From: Aeromonas sp. RU39B
GTDB lineage: Bacteria > Pseudomonadota > Gammaproteobacteria > Enterobacterales > Aeromonadaceae
Direction of reading: 5' to 3'
NCBI RefSeq assembly: GCF_900156095.1
Contig: NZ_FTMJ01000014.1
Span: forward strand, 60,788-124,787
DNA length: 64,000 nt
The translations under genes were made by a program, and so were the position numbers. Below, piece by piece: positions 55,973 through 64,000 of the stretch (positions within the stretch are counted from its first letter, which is position 1; each line of letters starts with the position of its first letter). The notes under the pieces are model-generated. The model searched no databases and had not been told where the DNA came from. It saw only the letters and a program-made list of their open reading frames with translations.

Positions 55973-56893
55973 ATGGCTGCCGACAATATGCCCCGTCTCA
56001 CCCCGGCCCTGTTTCATCCCCGCTACTGGCCCCAGTGGCTGGGGCTCAGCCTGTTGTGGCTGCTGGTGCTGCTGCCTTGGCGCTGGCAGATGTGGATGGG
56101 CCGCAAGTTAGGTCATCTGGCCCTCAAATTGCTCAAGTCACGGGTCAAGGTGGCGCGTCGCTCCATCGAACTGGCCATGCCCGAGCTCTCTGCTGCCGAG
56201 CGTGAAACCCTGCTGGCCCGCAACTTCGAGAGCGTCGGCTGCGCCATTTTCGAGGTGGGCATGGCCTGGTTTTGGCCCGACTGGCGGATGCGCCAGCTGA
56301 TGCGGGTGGAAGGACAAGAGCACCTGATCAACGCCCTCGAAAAAGGTCAGGGCATGCTGCTGCTCTCCTGCCACTTTCTCACTCTGGAGCTTAATGCCCG
56401 CTGCTTTGGCTTGCTGCACCCCGGTGTTGGCGTCTATCGCCCCAACACCAATCCAGTCCTGGAGTACGCCCAGTATCACGGCCGCTGCAAGTCGAACAAA
56501 TATCTGGTCGATCGCATCGACGTGAAAGGGATGATTAAAGCGCTGCGCGCCGGCGACGCGCTCTGGTATGCACCGGACCATGATTATGGCCGCCATGCCA
56601 GTGTCTTTGTGCCCTACTTTGCCGTGGAGCAAGCGGCCACCATTACCGGCACCGCTACCCTGGCCCGGGTGAAAAACACAGTGACCCTGCCTTGCTACAA
56701 CATTCGTGACGAGCACGGTTATGTACTGCACCTGGGAGCACCGCTCGAGCATTTCCCAACCGGTGACGAGACGGCAGATGCCATCCACACCAATCAGGTC
56801 ATCGAGCAGGCTGTGCGCCGTGCGCCTGAGCAATATATGTGGCTGCACCGCCGTTTCAAGACGGTGCCGCGTGGCATGCCAAAGCGCTACTAA
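55973..56893 (+). CDS. lpxL: Lipid A acyltransferase, LpxL (HtrB) type
   Basis: 306 residues, the size of E. coli LpxL. One N-terminal membrane helix (LGLSLLWLLVLLPW) is followed by the acyltransferase domain with the HX4E motif in CHFLTLELNAR, then GVYRPNTNPVLEY, WYAPDHDYG and the C-terminal APEQYMWLHRRFKT. It adds a secondary acyl chain to Kdo2-lipid IVA. LpxL is preferred over LpxM because of overall similarity, but chain specificity cannot be read from sequence. AAAGGAGA precedes the ATG. Confidence 0.85.
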   Translation: MAADNMPRLTPALFHPRYWPQWLGLSLLWLLVLLPWRWQMWMGRKLGHLALKLLKSRVKVARRSIELAMPELSAAERETLLARNFESVGCAIFEVGMAWFWPDWRMRQLMRVEGQEHLINALEKGQGMLLLSCHFLTLELNARCFGLLHPGVGVYRPNTNPVLEYAQYHGRCKSNKYLVDRIDVKGMIKALRAGDALWYAPDHDYGRHASVFVPYFAVEQAATITGTATLARVKNTVTLPCYNIRDEHGYVLHLGAPLEHFPTGDETADAIHTNQVIEQAVRRAPEQYMWLHRRFKTVPRGMPKRY

Positions 56894-56933
56894 GCATCCG
56901 GGGCCGGGAAACCGGCCCTTTTTATTGCAGCGA

Positions 56934-57839
56934 TCAGTGAGTTTGCAGCCAGGCGCTGAGTGTCAGTAGAAACGCTCCGTATGCCGGCATATAGAGCGCC
57001 TCTTGCGCAGCGCCGCTCTGCCAGCGGGTCAGCCACTGTGACAACTCGGGTTGCCACGGCAGTCCTTGCGACAAGGCCAGTAATGCCGCCCCACTTTGCG
57101 CCATTCGCTCTGCTGAGCCCGCCACACCAGCGAGCCAGGCGCCTTCGTGAAATTGCAGATCGTCGGCAAGCGCAGCAATCTGCGCATTCAACGGGCCATC
57201 GACTGCCAGTGGTTGACGCAGCGCCCATGGCTTGGCCTGACCGGCCAGACGATAACCGCGCTGCGCTTTGGATTGATGGCCGGGGCGCAGCTTACCGCTC
57301 TGCACCAGTGCCAGCGCCAGCTGGAACAGCCCATCTACCGCCCCATCCTTAAGTTCCAGCTCGAGCTCTAAAATCGGCTCACGGCCCTGGGCGCCTTCAA
57401 TCTCACCCTCGTCCCGCGCCAGTTCGATGCGGGTGCCCGCGAACTCCACCAGCCAGGTAGTGCGCTTGAAATCGGTGCGAAACAGCGGGATCAACGCCTG
57501 TTGCAGCGCGACCACGTCGCTACCGGCAGGCCAGATTTCCTCAGGGAAAGCCGACAACTGCGGCATCCCCCCTGTCACCGGAGCATTGTATTCAGGGCGG
57601 GCATGCAGACCACCCACCACCTGACCGCGGCACTTGATGGTCTGCTCGGCTTGAGCGTCCCAGCGGCGAATCCGCAACCCCATATCTAACTGTCGCAGTG
57701 AGAGCGTTGGCGTATCAAGATAGGTGTTTCCCAATTCGCAACAAGATTGCTCAATAATCGTTAACGATGGGCTAATAACTGAAATATCAAATGGCGTTTC
57801 TGGATTTATACAGAATTTAATTTCAATTTCTTTGCTCAT
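56934..57839 (-). CDS. CYTH-domain triphosphatase (YgiF type)
   Basis: 301 residues, shorter than E. coli YgiF (433). The N-terminal EIEIKF is the ExExK signature of the CYTH tunnel fold, and TIKCRGQVVGGLHARPEYN and LVEFAGTRIELARDEGEIE supply further charged residues. The C-terminal ~100 residues are a reduced, helical CHAD-like region. Family members hydrolyse inorganic triphosphate. E. coli ygiF is also near hldE. The convergent lpxL stops 41 bases away. Confidence 0.82.
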   Translation of the reverse strand: MSKEIEIKFCINPETPFDISVISPSLTIIEQSCCELGNTYLDTPTLSLRQLDMGLRIRRWDAQAEQTIKCRGQVVGGLHARPEYNAPVTGGMPQLSAFPEEIWPAGSDVVALQQALIPLFRTDFKRTTWLVEFAGTRIELARDEGEIEGAQGREPILELELELKDGAVDGLFQLALALVQSGKLRPGHQSKAQRGYRLAGQAKPWALRQPLAVDGPLNAQIAALADDLQFHEGAWLAGVAGSAERMAQSGAALLALSQGLPWQPELSQWLTRWQSGAAQEALYMPAYGAFLLTLSAWLQTH

Positions 57840-58011
57840 GATGGGTTCCAGACAGACAAGGCAACAGAGCGGTAAAAATCAGACCCGTTCGAAGAAACAT
57901 GCCCTTAATAATCTTGGGTGAATTTGCGGTTTTATTACACCGGCAGTTCGGTTACCATTCGCGCCTTGTGACAGGCTTATCGCGTGTTTTTTCACCGAAT
58001 CAGGATTGGCC

Positions 58012-58692
58012 ATGCCAGTTAATACTATCCTGGGGCTTTTTGCCAAGTCCCCCATCAAGCCGCTGCAAAAGCACATTGCCAAGGTGCATCTGTGCTGCGA
58101 GCAGCTCGTTCCCTTCTTTGATGCCGTTGCCGAAGGTCGCTGGGAAGATGCCATGCGCATCCGCGGCACCATCGCCCAGCTGGAAAAAGAGGCTGACGTC
58201 CTCAAACGCGAAATTCGCCTCAAGCTGCCCAACGGGCTCTTTATGCCGGTTGCCCGTACCGATCTGCTTGAGCTGTTGACCCAGCAAGACAAGATTGCCA
58301 ACCGGGCCAAAGATATCTCCGGCCGCATGCTGGGCCGCCACATGGAGTTTCCGCCCGAGATGCGCGCTGACTTCATGGCCTATCTCAAACGCTGTATCGA
58401 TGCCACGGCTCAGGCCGAGAAAGCCATCAACGAGCTTGATGATCTGCTTGAGACCGGCTTTAAGGGACGTGAGGTTGAGGTCGTCGCCGAAATGATCCAC
58501 CAGCTGGATCTGATTGAAGATGACACCGATGCCATGCAAATCGGGCTGCGCCAGCAGCTGCAGGCGGTTGAAAAGGAATACAACCCAATCGATGTGATGT
58601 TCCTCTACAAGATCCTCGAATGGATTGGTGATCTGGCTGACCAGGCTGAGCGCGTAGGTGCCCGTCTGGAATTGATGCTGGCTCGTTCCTAA
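58012..58692 (+). CDS. PhoU-like (DUF47, TIGR00153) phosphate transport accessory protein
   Basis: 226 residues, all helical. MPVNTILGLFAKSPIKPLQ is the conserved start of the TIGR00153 family, and LEKEADVLKREIRLKL and IDVMFLYKILEWIGDLADQAERVG are PhoU-like motifs. The ATG at 58012 has AGGA six bases upstream. It lies 20 bases before pit on the same strand; DUF47-Pit pairs are very common, and the protein is thought to modulate Pit. Confidence 0.9.
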   Translation: MPVNTILGLFAKSPIKPLQKHIAKVHLCCEQLVPFFDAVAEGRWEDAMRIRGTIAQLEKEADVLKREIRLKLPNGLFMPVARTDLLELLTQQDKIANRAKDISGRMLGRHMEFPPEMRADFMAYLKRCIDATAQAEKAINELDDLLETGFKGREVEVVAEMIHQLDLIEDDTDAMQIGLRQQLQAVEKEYNPIDVMFLYKILEWIGDLADQAERVGARLELMLARS

Positions 58693-58712
58693 CCGCGCAA
58701 GAGTATACTGCA

Positions 58713-59981
58713 ATGGAAATTATTGCCCATTACGGCACCGCGCTGGTGCTCATCGCCGCCGTGTTTGGCTTCCTGATGGCCTGGGGTATCGGCGCCAATG
58801 ACGTGGCCAACGCCATGGGGACGTCGGTAGGCACCAAGTCGCTGACCATCCGCCAGGCGATCATCATCGCCATGATCTTCGAATTCGCCGGGGCCTATCT
58901 GGCCGGTGGTGAAGTGACGGCTACCATCCGCAACGGTATCATCGATCCCAATGCGTTTGTCAACGCACCCGACCAGCTGGTGCTCGGCATGATCGCCTCG
59001 CTGCTGTCGGCCGGTGTCTGGCTGATTGTGGCTTCCTACTTTGGCTGGCCGGTCTCTACCACCCACTCTATCGTCGGCGCCATCGTCGGTTTCGGCGTGG
59101 TCAGTATCGGGCCCGAGTCGGTACAGTGGGACAAGTTTGGCGGCATCGTCGGCTCCTGGGTCATCACTCCGGCCATCTCCGGTGTCATCGCCTACTTCAT
59201 GTTTACCAGCGTACAGAAGCTTATCTTCAACACTGACGACCCGCTGGCCAACGCCAAGCGTTATGTGCCTTTCTATATGTTTCTGACCGCACTGGTTATC
59301 TGTCTGGTCACCATCAAGAAAGGGCTGACCCACGTCGGTCTGCACCTGAGCGACGCCGAAGGGGTTCAGCTCTCCATTCTTATTTCGCTGCTGGTTGCGG
59401 TGGCTGGCTGGTTCTATATCCGTCGCCAGCACTACAACCTGCAGAGCCATGACAGCAAAACCCTCTATGCCAACGTCGAGAAGGTGTTTGGCATCCTGAT
59501 GATCATCACTGCTTGCGCCATGGCCTTTGCCCACGGCTCTAACGATGTGGCCAACGCTATCGGCCCGCTGTCGGCAGTGGCGGCTATTGTGGGCAGTGGC
59601 GGCGAGATCGGCAGCAAGGCTCACATCGCCTGGTGGATCCTGCCACTGGGTGGCATCGGTATCGTTATCGGTCTGGCCACCATGGGTGAGAAGGTGATGG
59701 CAACCGTCGGCACCGGGATCACTCACCTGACGCCAAGCCGCGGCTTTGCCGCCCAGCTGGCAACCGCTGCAACTGTGGTCATCGCCTCCGGCACCGGCCT
59801 GCCCATCTCCACCACCCAGACGCTGGTTGGTGCCGTGATGGGGGTAGGTCTGGCCCGTGGCATCGCGGCGCTCAACCTCGGCGTACTGCGTAACATCGTG
59901 GTCTCCTGGATCATCACGCTGCCAGCAGGCGCTGTCTTCTCCATCCTGATTTTCTACGTACTGCGCATCTTTTTCTCCTGA
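58713..59981 (+). CDS. pit: Low-affinity inorganic phosphate transporter Pit
   Basis: 422 residues with about ten membrane helices. The duplicated PiT signature GANDVANAMGTSVG (N-terminal half) and GSNDVANAIGPLSA (C-terminal half) is intact, as are the SWPVSTTHSIVGAIVG and GLPISTTQTLVGAVMG repeats. It co-transports metal-phosphate with protons. It is in an operon with the DUF47 gene and followed by a strong terminator. Confidence 0.96.
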   Translation: MEIIAHYGTALVLIAAVFGFLMAWGIGANDVANAMGTSVGTKSLTIRQAIIIAMIFEFAGAYLAGGEVTATIRNGIIDPNAFVNAPDQLVLGMIASLLSAGVWLIVASYFGWPVSTTHSIVGAIVGFGVVSIGPESVQWDKFGGIVGSWVITPAISGVIAYFMFTSVQKLIFNTDDPLANAKRYVPFYMFLTALVICLVTIKKGLTHVGLHLSDAEGVQLSILISLLVAVAGWFYIRRQHYNLQSHDSKTLYANVEKVFGILMIITACAMAFAHGSNDVANAIGPLSAVAAIVGSGGEIGSKAHIAWWILPLGGIGIVIGLATMGEKVMATVGTGITHLTPSRGFAAQLATAATVVIASGTGLPISTTQTLVGAVMGVGLARGIAALNLGVLRNIVVSWIITLPAGAVFSILIFYVLRIFFS

Positions 59982-59993
59982 TACGCACCAAAC

Positions 59994-60026
59994 AAAAAGC
60001 CCGGGTCACCATGGCCCGGGCTTTTT
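59994..60026. terminator. Bidirectional terminator between pit and cca
   Basis: AAAAAGCCCGGG pairs with CCCGGGCTTTTT. It serves the convergent pit (+) and cca (-) genes. Confidence 0.92.
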
Positions 60027-60043
60027 GTTGTTAGTCACGTCCA

Positions 60044-61282
60044 TCAGGGAATGTCGAACGTCCACTCATCACGCACCCGGCTAATGGCATTGATGCGCTG
60101 CTTAGCAAGCTGCTCACGGATCTCTTCGCCCTTAAAACCGGCGGCAACAATCTCTTTTACCGGCACGGCCGCAGCGGCCTGATGGGCCTCTGCCACATAA
60201 TCGGGCTGACTGTAGACTTTTTCCTCAAAGCCGGTGCGACCATGAAAATCGGCGCGGCAGGCAAGCAGCAACTCGGCAAAACGCTCCGGTCGGCGCCAGG
60301 CATCGGCCTTGTCGAATACCTTGAGCAAGGTCGAGGGTTTGAGCTCGAAGGCGATATGGATATGGGTGTGCAGGTCGCTCACCAGCAAGGCAAGGTCTCG
60401 GCAATCAGCCGGAACCCGCAATCGCTCGCACAAGTTACGAATTAGCGGCAGCCCTTTCTGACCATGACCGTGATGGCTTGGCCAAAATGCCTTCGGCGTC
60501 AGCCCCTTACCCACATCATGCACCAACGCAGCGAAGCGCACTGTCAGCGCCGGAGACAGGCGACAAGCCTGCTCAAGCGTCAGCATGGTATGCAGACCGG
60601 TATCCACCTCCGGGTGCCAGCGCTCCGGCGCCGGGACGCCATAGAGGGCATCAACCTCGGGGAGCAACACCGCCAGGGCGCCACACTCACGCAGCACCTC
60701 GAAAAAGATCTGCGGTGTCGGCCCAAGCAATACCCGTTCAATCTCCTTCCAGACCCGCTCCGGCGTAAGATGTTCCAGCTCGCCGTCTTTAGTCATCTTG
60801 CGCATCAGCGCCAGGGTGTCTGGCGCAATCGTAAACCCTTGCGCGTGAAAGCGCGCAGCAAAGCGCGCAACCCGCAGCACCCGCAGCGGGTCTTCACTAA
60901 AGGCTGGCGAAACATGGCGCAGCACTCGCGCCGCAAGATCAGCCTGTCCACCATAAGGGTCATACAGCTGGCCGTCGGCATCTTCAGCAATGGCGTTGAT
61001 GGTGAGATCCCGGCGCAGCAAATCCTCTTCCAGCGTCACATCCGGTGCGGCATGGCAGACAAAGCCGGTATATCCCTGCCCCTGCTTGCGCTCGGTTCGG
61101 GCCAGTGCATATTCCTGCTGGGTTTTGGGGTGCAGAAACACCGGAAAGTCGCGCCCCACCTGGGTAAATCCCTGCGCCAGCATATCTGCAACACTGCTGC
61201 CCACTACCACATGATCACGATCGCCGACCGGCAGGCCGAGCAGGCGGTCACGCACGGCGCCACCCACCAGATAGATTTGCAA
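60044..61282 (-). CDS. cca: CCA-adding tRNA nucleotidyltransferase (bifunctional, with HD domain)
   Basis: 412 residues, as in E. coli Cca. The class II nucleotidyltransferase motif [15 protein letters not shown], the metal-binding DRDHVV and [10 protein letters not shown] are in the N-terminal part. An HD phosphohydrolase domain with ALVHDVGKG follows. It builds or repairs the 3' CCA of tRNAs; the HD domain gives phosphatase and phosphodiesterase activity. Confidence 0.96.
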   Translation of the reverse strand: MQIYLVGGAVRDRLLGLPVGDRDHVVVGSSVADMLAQGFTQVGRDFPVFLHPKTQQEYALARTERKQGQGYTGFVCHAAPDVTLEEDLLRRDLTINAIAEDADGQLYDPYGGQADLAARVLRHVSPAFSEDPLRVLRVARFAARFHAQGFTIAPDTLALMRKMTKDGELEHLTPERVWKEIERVLLGPTPQIFFEVLRECGALAVLLPEVDALYGVPAPERWHPEVDTGLHTMLTLEQACRLSPALTVRFAALVHDVGKGLTPKAFWPSHHGHGQKGLPLIRNLCERLRVPADCRDLALLVSDLHTHIHIAFELKPSTLLKVFDKADAWRRPERFAELLLACRADFHGRTGFEEKVYSQPDYVAEAHQAAAAVPVKEIVAAGFKGEEIREQLAKQRINAISRVRDEWTFDIP

Positions 61283-61420
61283 GGGACTCTCCTTTTTGGC
61301 TGTTCGCCGCGATTATACCGGCTGAGCAGATGACTATCGACCCGAGCACTTTGACAAGACACTAACAGCGTTTTAACCTGCCGCCCCTAAGCAATGTCAT
61401 AGCAACAAGAGTAGCGATGG

Positions 61421-62485
61421 ATGCAGGCTAATCAGGCAACCTTTGCCAGCCGGGTGCTGGCCTGGTACGACGTAGCGGGTCGCAAGACCCTGCCCTGGCA
61501 GCAACAAAAGACGCCCTACCGGGTATGGGTGTCAGAGATCATGCTGCAGCAAACCCAGGTTGCCACCGTCATCCCCTACTACGAACGTTTTATGGCGCGC
61601 TTTCCCGATGTGATCACCCTGGCCGATGCACCGGTCGATGATGTGCTGCACCACTGGACCGGATTGGGTTATTACGCCCGGGCCCGCAACCTGCACAAAG
61701 CGGCGCAGCAGATCCGCGATCAGCATCAAGGGGTCTTCCCGGAGCACATTGATGAGGTGATGGCGCTGCCCGGCATTGGCCGCTCCACCGCCGGCGCCAT
61801 TTTGTCGTTCTCCTTGGGTCAGCCCCACGCCATTTTGGACGGTAACGTGAAGCGGGTGCTCACTCGCTGGCTGGCCATGCCCGGCTGGCCGGGTCAAAAA
61901 CCGGTGGAGAACCAGCTGTGGGAAGTGGCGATTCGCCTTACGCCACGCCAGGGCGTGCAGCAGTTCAACCAGGCGATGATGGATATTGGCGCCACGCTCT
62001 GCACCCGCAGCAAGCCGGCCTGCCAGCGCTGCCCGCTGGCCGAGGATTGTCAGGGACTCCTTGAGGGGGCGCCGCAGCGCTACCCAGAGGGCAAGCCGAA
62101 AAAAGCAGCGACGCCGGTCAAAAACGGTCTCTTCCTGCTGCTGCGTCACGCTAACCGGGTGTTACTGCAAAAACGACCGCCGCAAGGAATTTGGGGCGGC
62201 CTCTACTGCTTCCCGCAGTTTGATAACGAAGCCATGCTACACGCCTGGCTTAGAGAGGCTGGGATGGATCCGGCGCAGCTGCAGGAGCTGGCAGGCTTTC
62301 GTCACACCTTCAGCCATTTTCACCTCGATATTCGCCCCTTTCTGCTGACCCGTTCCACCGTGCTTGATGGCGGCGTCATCATGGAAGCCGATAGCACTCT
62401 CTGGTATAACTTAGCCCAGCCCGATGAGGTCGGACTTGCAGCCGCCACCCAGCGCCTGCTTGCCTATCCAGAACTAGCTCCATAG
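61421..62485 (+). CDS. mutY: A/G-specific adenine glycosylase MutY
   Basis: 354 residues (E. coli 350). [20 protein letters not shown] is the catalytic-Glu region, [17 protein letters not shown] is the helix-hairpin-helix with the catalytic Asp following, and the 4Fe-4S cluster is C-X6-C-X2-C-X5-C ([17 protein letters not shown]). A Nudix-like C-terminal domain recognises 8-oxoG ([13 protein letters not shown]). It removes A opposite 8-oxoG. mutY-yggX-mltC is the same order as in E. coli. Confidence 0.97.
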   Translation: MQANQATFASRVLAWYDVAGRKTLPWQQQKTPYRVWVSEIMLQQTQVATVIPYYERFMARFPDVITLADAPVDDVLHHWTGLGYYARARNLHKAAQQIRDQHQGVFPEHIDEVMALPGIGRSTAGAILSFSLGQPHAILDGNVKRVLTRWLAMPGWPGQKPVENQLWEVAIRLTPRQGVQQFNQAMMDIGATLCTRSKPACQRCPLAEDCQGLLEGAPQRYPEGKPKKAATPVKNGLFLLLRHANRVLLQKRPPQGIWGGLYCFPQFDNEAMLHAWLREAGMDPAQLQELAGFRHTFSHFHLDIRPFLLTRSTVLDGGVIMEADSTLWYNLAQPDEVGLAAATQRLLAYPELAP

Positions 62486-62493
62486 AGGTTTGC

Positions 62494-62766
62494 ATGAGTC
62501 GTCTTGTTTTCTGCCAGCGCCTGAAAAAGGAGGCCCCCGGCCTCGATTTCCAGCTCTACCCCGGTGAGCTTGGCAAGCGCATCTTCAACAACATCAGCAA
62601 GGAAGCCTGGGCTGAATGGCAGAAGAAGCAGGTCATGCTGATCAACGAGAAGAAGCTCAACATGATGAATCTCGAGCATCGCCAGTTTCTCGAGAAAGAG
62701 ATGGTCAGCTACCTGTTTGACGGAGCCGACGTCCAGATCGACGGATACACCCCGCCCAGCCCGTGA
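62494..62766 (+). CDS. yggX: Fe(2+)-trafficking / oxidative protection protein YggX
   Basis: 90 residues (E. coli 91). The start [19 protein letters not shown] with its conserved Cys, and [19 protein letters not shown], identify it. It protects iron-sulfur proteins, which include MutY, encoded eight bases upstream. The end is close to the mltC start. Confidence 0.95.
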   Translation: MSRLVFCQRLKKEAPGLDFQLYPGELGKRIFNNISKEAWAEWQKKQVMLINEKKLNMMNLEHRQFLEKEMVSYLFDGADVQIDGYTPPSP

Positions 62767-62774
62767 GAACAGCC

Positions 62775-63878
62775 ATGAAGCGCTTCTGCTGCCTGCTGGC
62801 AGCCATGGTCATGCTGGGAGGGTGCTCCTCCTCTACCCCGAAGAAAGTCGCTCAGGATGATGATCTCGTCAACGGCAAGGATGTGCGCGGCTTCGAGCAC
62901 ATGATCGGTGCTCTGGCCCACAACGTTAACGAGATCTGGGGCCGTGAGGCGCTGTTTGCCGGCAAGTTTGACTACGTCAAATATACCGACCAGTATCGCA
63001 GCCGGGCCCACATCGATTTCACCAGCGGCCATATTCTGGTGGAAACCGTCTCAACCACCGACACCCGCGAACATCTGCGCCGCGCCATTATCGAAACCCT
63101 GCTGACCCCGGATGATCCGGCCGATGTGGATCTCTACTCGGATCGCGAGATCCTGCCGGGTAGCGACCCCTTCCTGTATGGCCAGGTGGTGGATAACGAG
63201 CGTCAGCCGATCCGCTTCCCGTGGCGCGCCGAGCGCTATGCCGACTACCTGCTCAACACCGCCCTGCGCAAACGCACACTGGGCATTCGCACCATCTATT
63301 ACGTCGACATCGCCATGGTAGCCAACCATACCGATCAGCGTGGCTACAAATACGCAGCCATGATTCGGGCGGCGTCGCGTAAATACAATGTGTCGGAAAG
63401 CCTGATCTATGCGGTGATCAAGACCGAGAGCAGCTTCAACCCCTATGCGGTCAGCAGCTCTAACGCCTATGGCCTGATGCAGGTGATTCCCGATACCGCC
63501 GGGCGCGACGTCTATACCAAGGTGCTGGGCCGCTATGGTCAGCCAAGTCGTGAAGATCTGTTCAATCCGGCTTACAACATCGAGATCGGAACCGCCTATC
63601 TGCACCTGCTACAGAGCGTCTATCTGGCCGACATTCAGGATCCGCTCTCGCGTCGTTACTCGGTCATTTCGGCTTACAACGGCGGCGCTGGCAATGTGCT
63701 GCGCACCTTTGCCGATGACCGCACCATGGCGCCCGGCGTGATTAACCAGATGTCCCCGCAAGAGGTGTATCAGGTGCTCACCCAGCAACACCCGCTGGCA
63801 GAATCGCGCCGCTACCTCTACAAGGTCAGCCAGGCGGAGCGCACCTTCCGCGTCCCCAGAGTACGCAGCGCCGGCTAA
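62775..63878 (+). CDS. mltC: Membrane-bound lytic murein transglycosylase C
   Basis: 367 residues (E. coli 359). A lipoprotein signal ends LLAAMVMLGGC with the lipobox Cys. An N-terminal DUF3393-type domain is followed by the SLT domain with the catalytic Glu in VIKTESSFNPYAVSSSNAYGLMQV and the late SAYNGGAGNVLRTF motif. It cleaves MurNAc-GlcNAc bonds to anhydro-muropeptides, which AmpD later processes. The ATG at 62775 is used. Its terminator appears to be interrupted by an IS. Confidence 0.95.
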   Translation: MKRFCCLLAAMVMLGGCSSSTPKKVAQDDDLVNGKDVRGFEHMIGALAHNVNEIWGREALFAGKFDYVKYTDQYRSRAHIDFTSGHILVETVSTTDTREHLRRAIIETLLTPDDPADVDLYSDREILPGSDPFLYGQVVDNERQPIRFPWRAERYADYLLNTALRKRTLGIRTIYYVDIAMVANHTDQRGYKYAAMIRAASRKYNVSESLIYAVIKTESSFNPYAVSSSNAYGLMQVIPDTAGRDVYTKVLGRYGQPSREDLFNPAYNIEIGTAYLHLLQSVYLADIQDPLSRRYSVISAYNGGAGNVLRTFADDRTMAPGVINQMSPQEVYQVLTQQHPLAESRRYLYKVSQAERTFRVPRVRSAG

Positions 63879-63891
63879 CCGTTTGGCCATG

Positions 63892-63905
63892 AAAAAGCCC
63901 CGCTC
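63892..63905 (+). terminator. Left half of a broken intrinsic terminator after mltC
   Basis: AAAAAGCCCCGCTC looks like the left arm and A-run of an Aeromonas-style bidirectional terminator. The expected right arm (GAGCGGGGC with T-run) is missing because IS sequence begins at 63906. Confidence 0.5.
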
Positions 63906-63913
63906 TGAACTGC

Positions 63914-63949
63914 ACCCCAAAAGTTGGACGCAAATCCAACCTTTGGGGT
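63914..63949. repeat. Hairpin inside the IS left end
   Basis: Arms 63914-63928 and 63935-63949 pair at 14 of 15 positions with a 6-base loop. It lies between the terminal repeat and the transposase ATG and partly contains the inverted repeat itself. Confidence 0.8.
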
Positions 63950-63955
63950 ATTTTC

Positions 63956-64000
63956 ATGGCTAGGTATGACGAAAGTTTCAAGTTGACTGTAGTTCAAGAC
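63956..64000 (+). CDS. IS3-family transposase OrfA, N-terminus only
   Basis: Only 15 codons are visible (MARYDESFKLTVVQD), the usual opening of an IS3/IS150 helix-turn-helix OrfA. The rest is beyond the window. GGGG eight bases before the ATG may serve as a ribosome-binding site, and it is part of the hairpin's right arm. Confidence 0.75.
   Translation, partial: MARYDESFKLTVVQD

Larger units (their letters stand above)
63906..64000 (+). mobile_element. Left end of an IS3-family (IS150-like) insertion sequence
   Basis: TGAACTGCACCCC followed by GTTGGACG resembles the terminal inverted repeat of IS150-group elements. A transposase start follows 50 bases in. The right end lies outside the window, so completeness, exact name and target duplication cannot be judged. 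The insertion point is 27 bases past the mltC stop. Confidence 0.85.

Overview
The window is a contiguous, gene-dense stretch of a high-GC gammaproteobacterial chromosome, almost certainly Aeromonas. The strongest pointers are a type IV pilus cluster with the Aeromonas tapABCD layout between nadC and coaE, protein sequences close to but distinct from Enterobacteria and Vibrio, and a division/cell-wall (dcw) cluster that lacks ddl. Nearly everything is chromosomal core. No rRNA, tRNA, CRISPR array or prophage was seen. The only mobile DNA is the first ~95 bases of an IS3-family (IS150-like) insertion sequence at the right edge.

Layout. 1-2415 (+): 3' part of pnuC coupled to a nucleoside phosphorylase, a Crp/Fnr-type regulator and an ASCH-domain amidohydrolase. 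2457-7528 (-): acnB behind a leader with three tandem hairpins, and a patatin-like outer-membrane phospholipase. 7706-11362 (+): two chemoreceptors. 11485-18437 (-): lpdA, aceF, aceE and pdhR, with two PdhR boxes upstream of pdhR. 18712-26804: ampD (-), then a small membrane aspartic protease, nadC, tapABCD, coaE, zapD and yacG (+). 26843-47806 (-): the 3' flank and whole of the dcw cluster, read from mraZ through rsmH, ftsL, ftsI, murE, murF, mraY, murD, ftsW, murG, murC, ftsQ, ftsA, ftsZ, lpxC, an M23 peptidase, secA and mutT. 48111-52422: mepM-like endopeptidase and znuA (-), znuC and znuB (+) around a Zur box. 52429-63878: UDG-family protein, rarD, GIY-YIG protein, hldE, lpxL-type acyltransferase, ygiF-like CYTH triphosphatase, a DUF47/pit phosphate-uptake pair, cca, mutY, yggX and mltC. 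63906-64000: left end of the insertion sequence.

How the genes work together. The central block builds and divides the envelope: Mur enzymes and MraY/MurG make lipid II, FtsW/FtsI polymerise it at the septum, FtsQ/L/A/Z form the divisome, LpxC commits carbon to lipid A and SecA exports envelope proteins. M23 endopeptidases, MltC and AmpD remodel and recycle wall. HldE and LpxL add heptose precursors and acyl chains to LPS. A second theme is pyruvate and citrate metabolism (PDH complex under PdhR; AcnB). A third is metal, phosphate and cofactor supply (ZnuABC, Pit, PnuC, NadC, CoaE).

No wholly new multi-gene system was found. The most useful oddities are regulatory or structural: the acnB hairpin leader, the PdhR operator sitting 5-6 bases from possible pdhR start codons with no Shine-Dalgarno, a 23-bp palindrome across the start region of a chemoreceptor, the IS inserted into what looks like the mltC terminator, a His-rich tail on ZnuC, and an M23 peptidase occupying the secM position next to secA.
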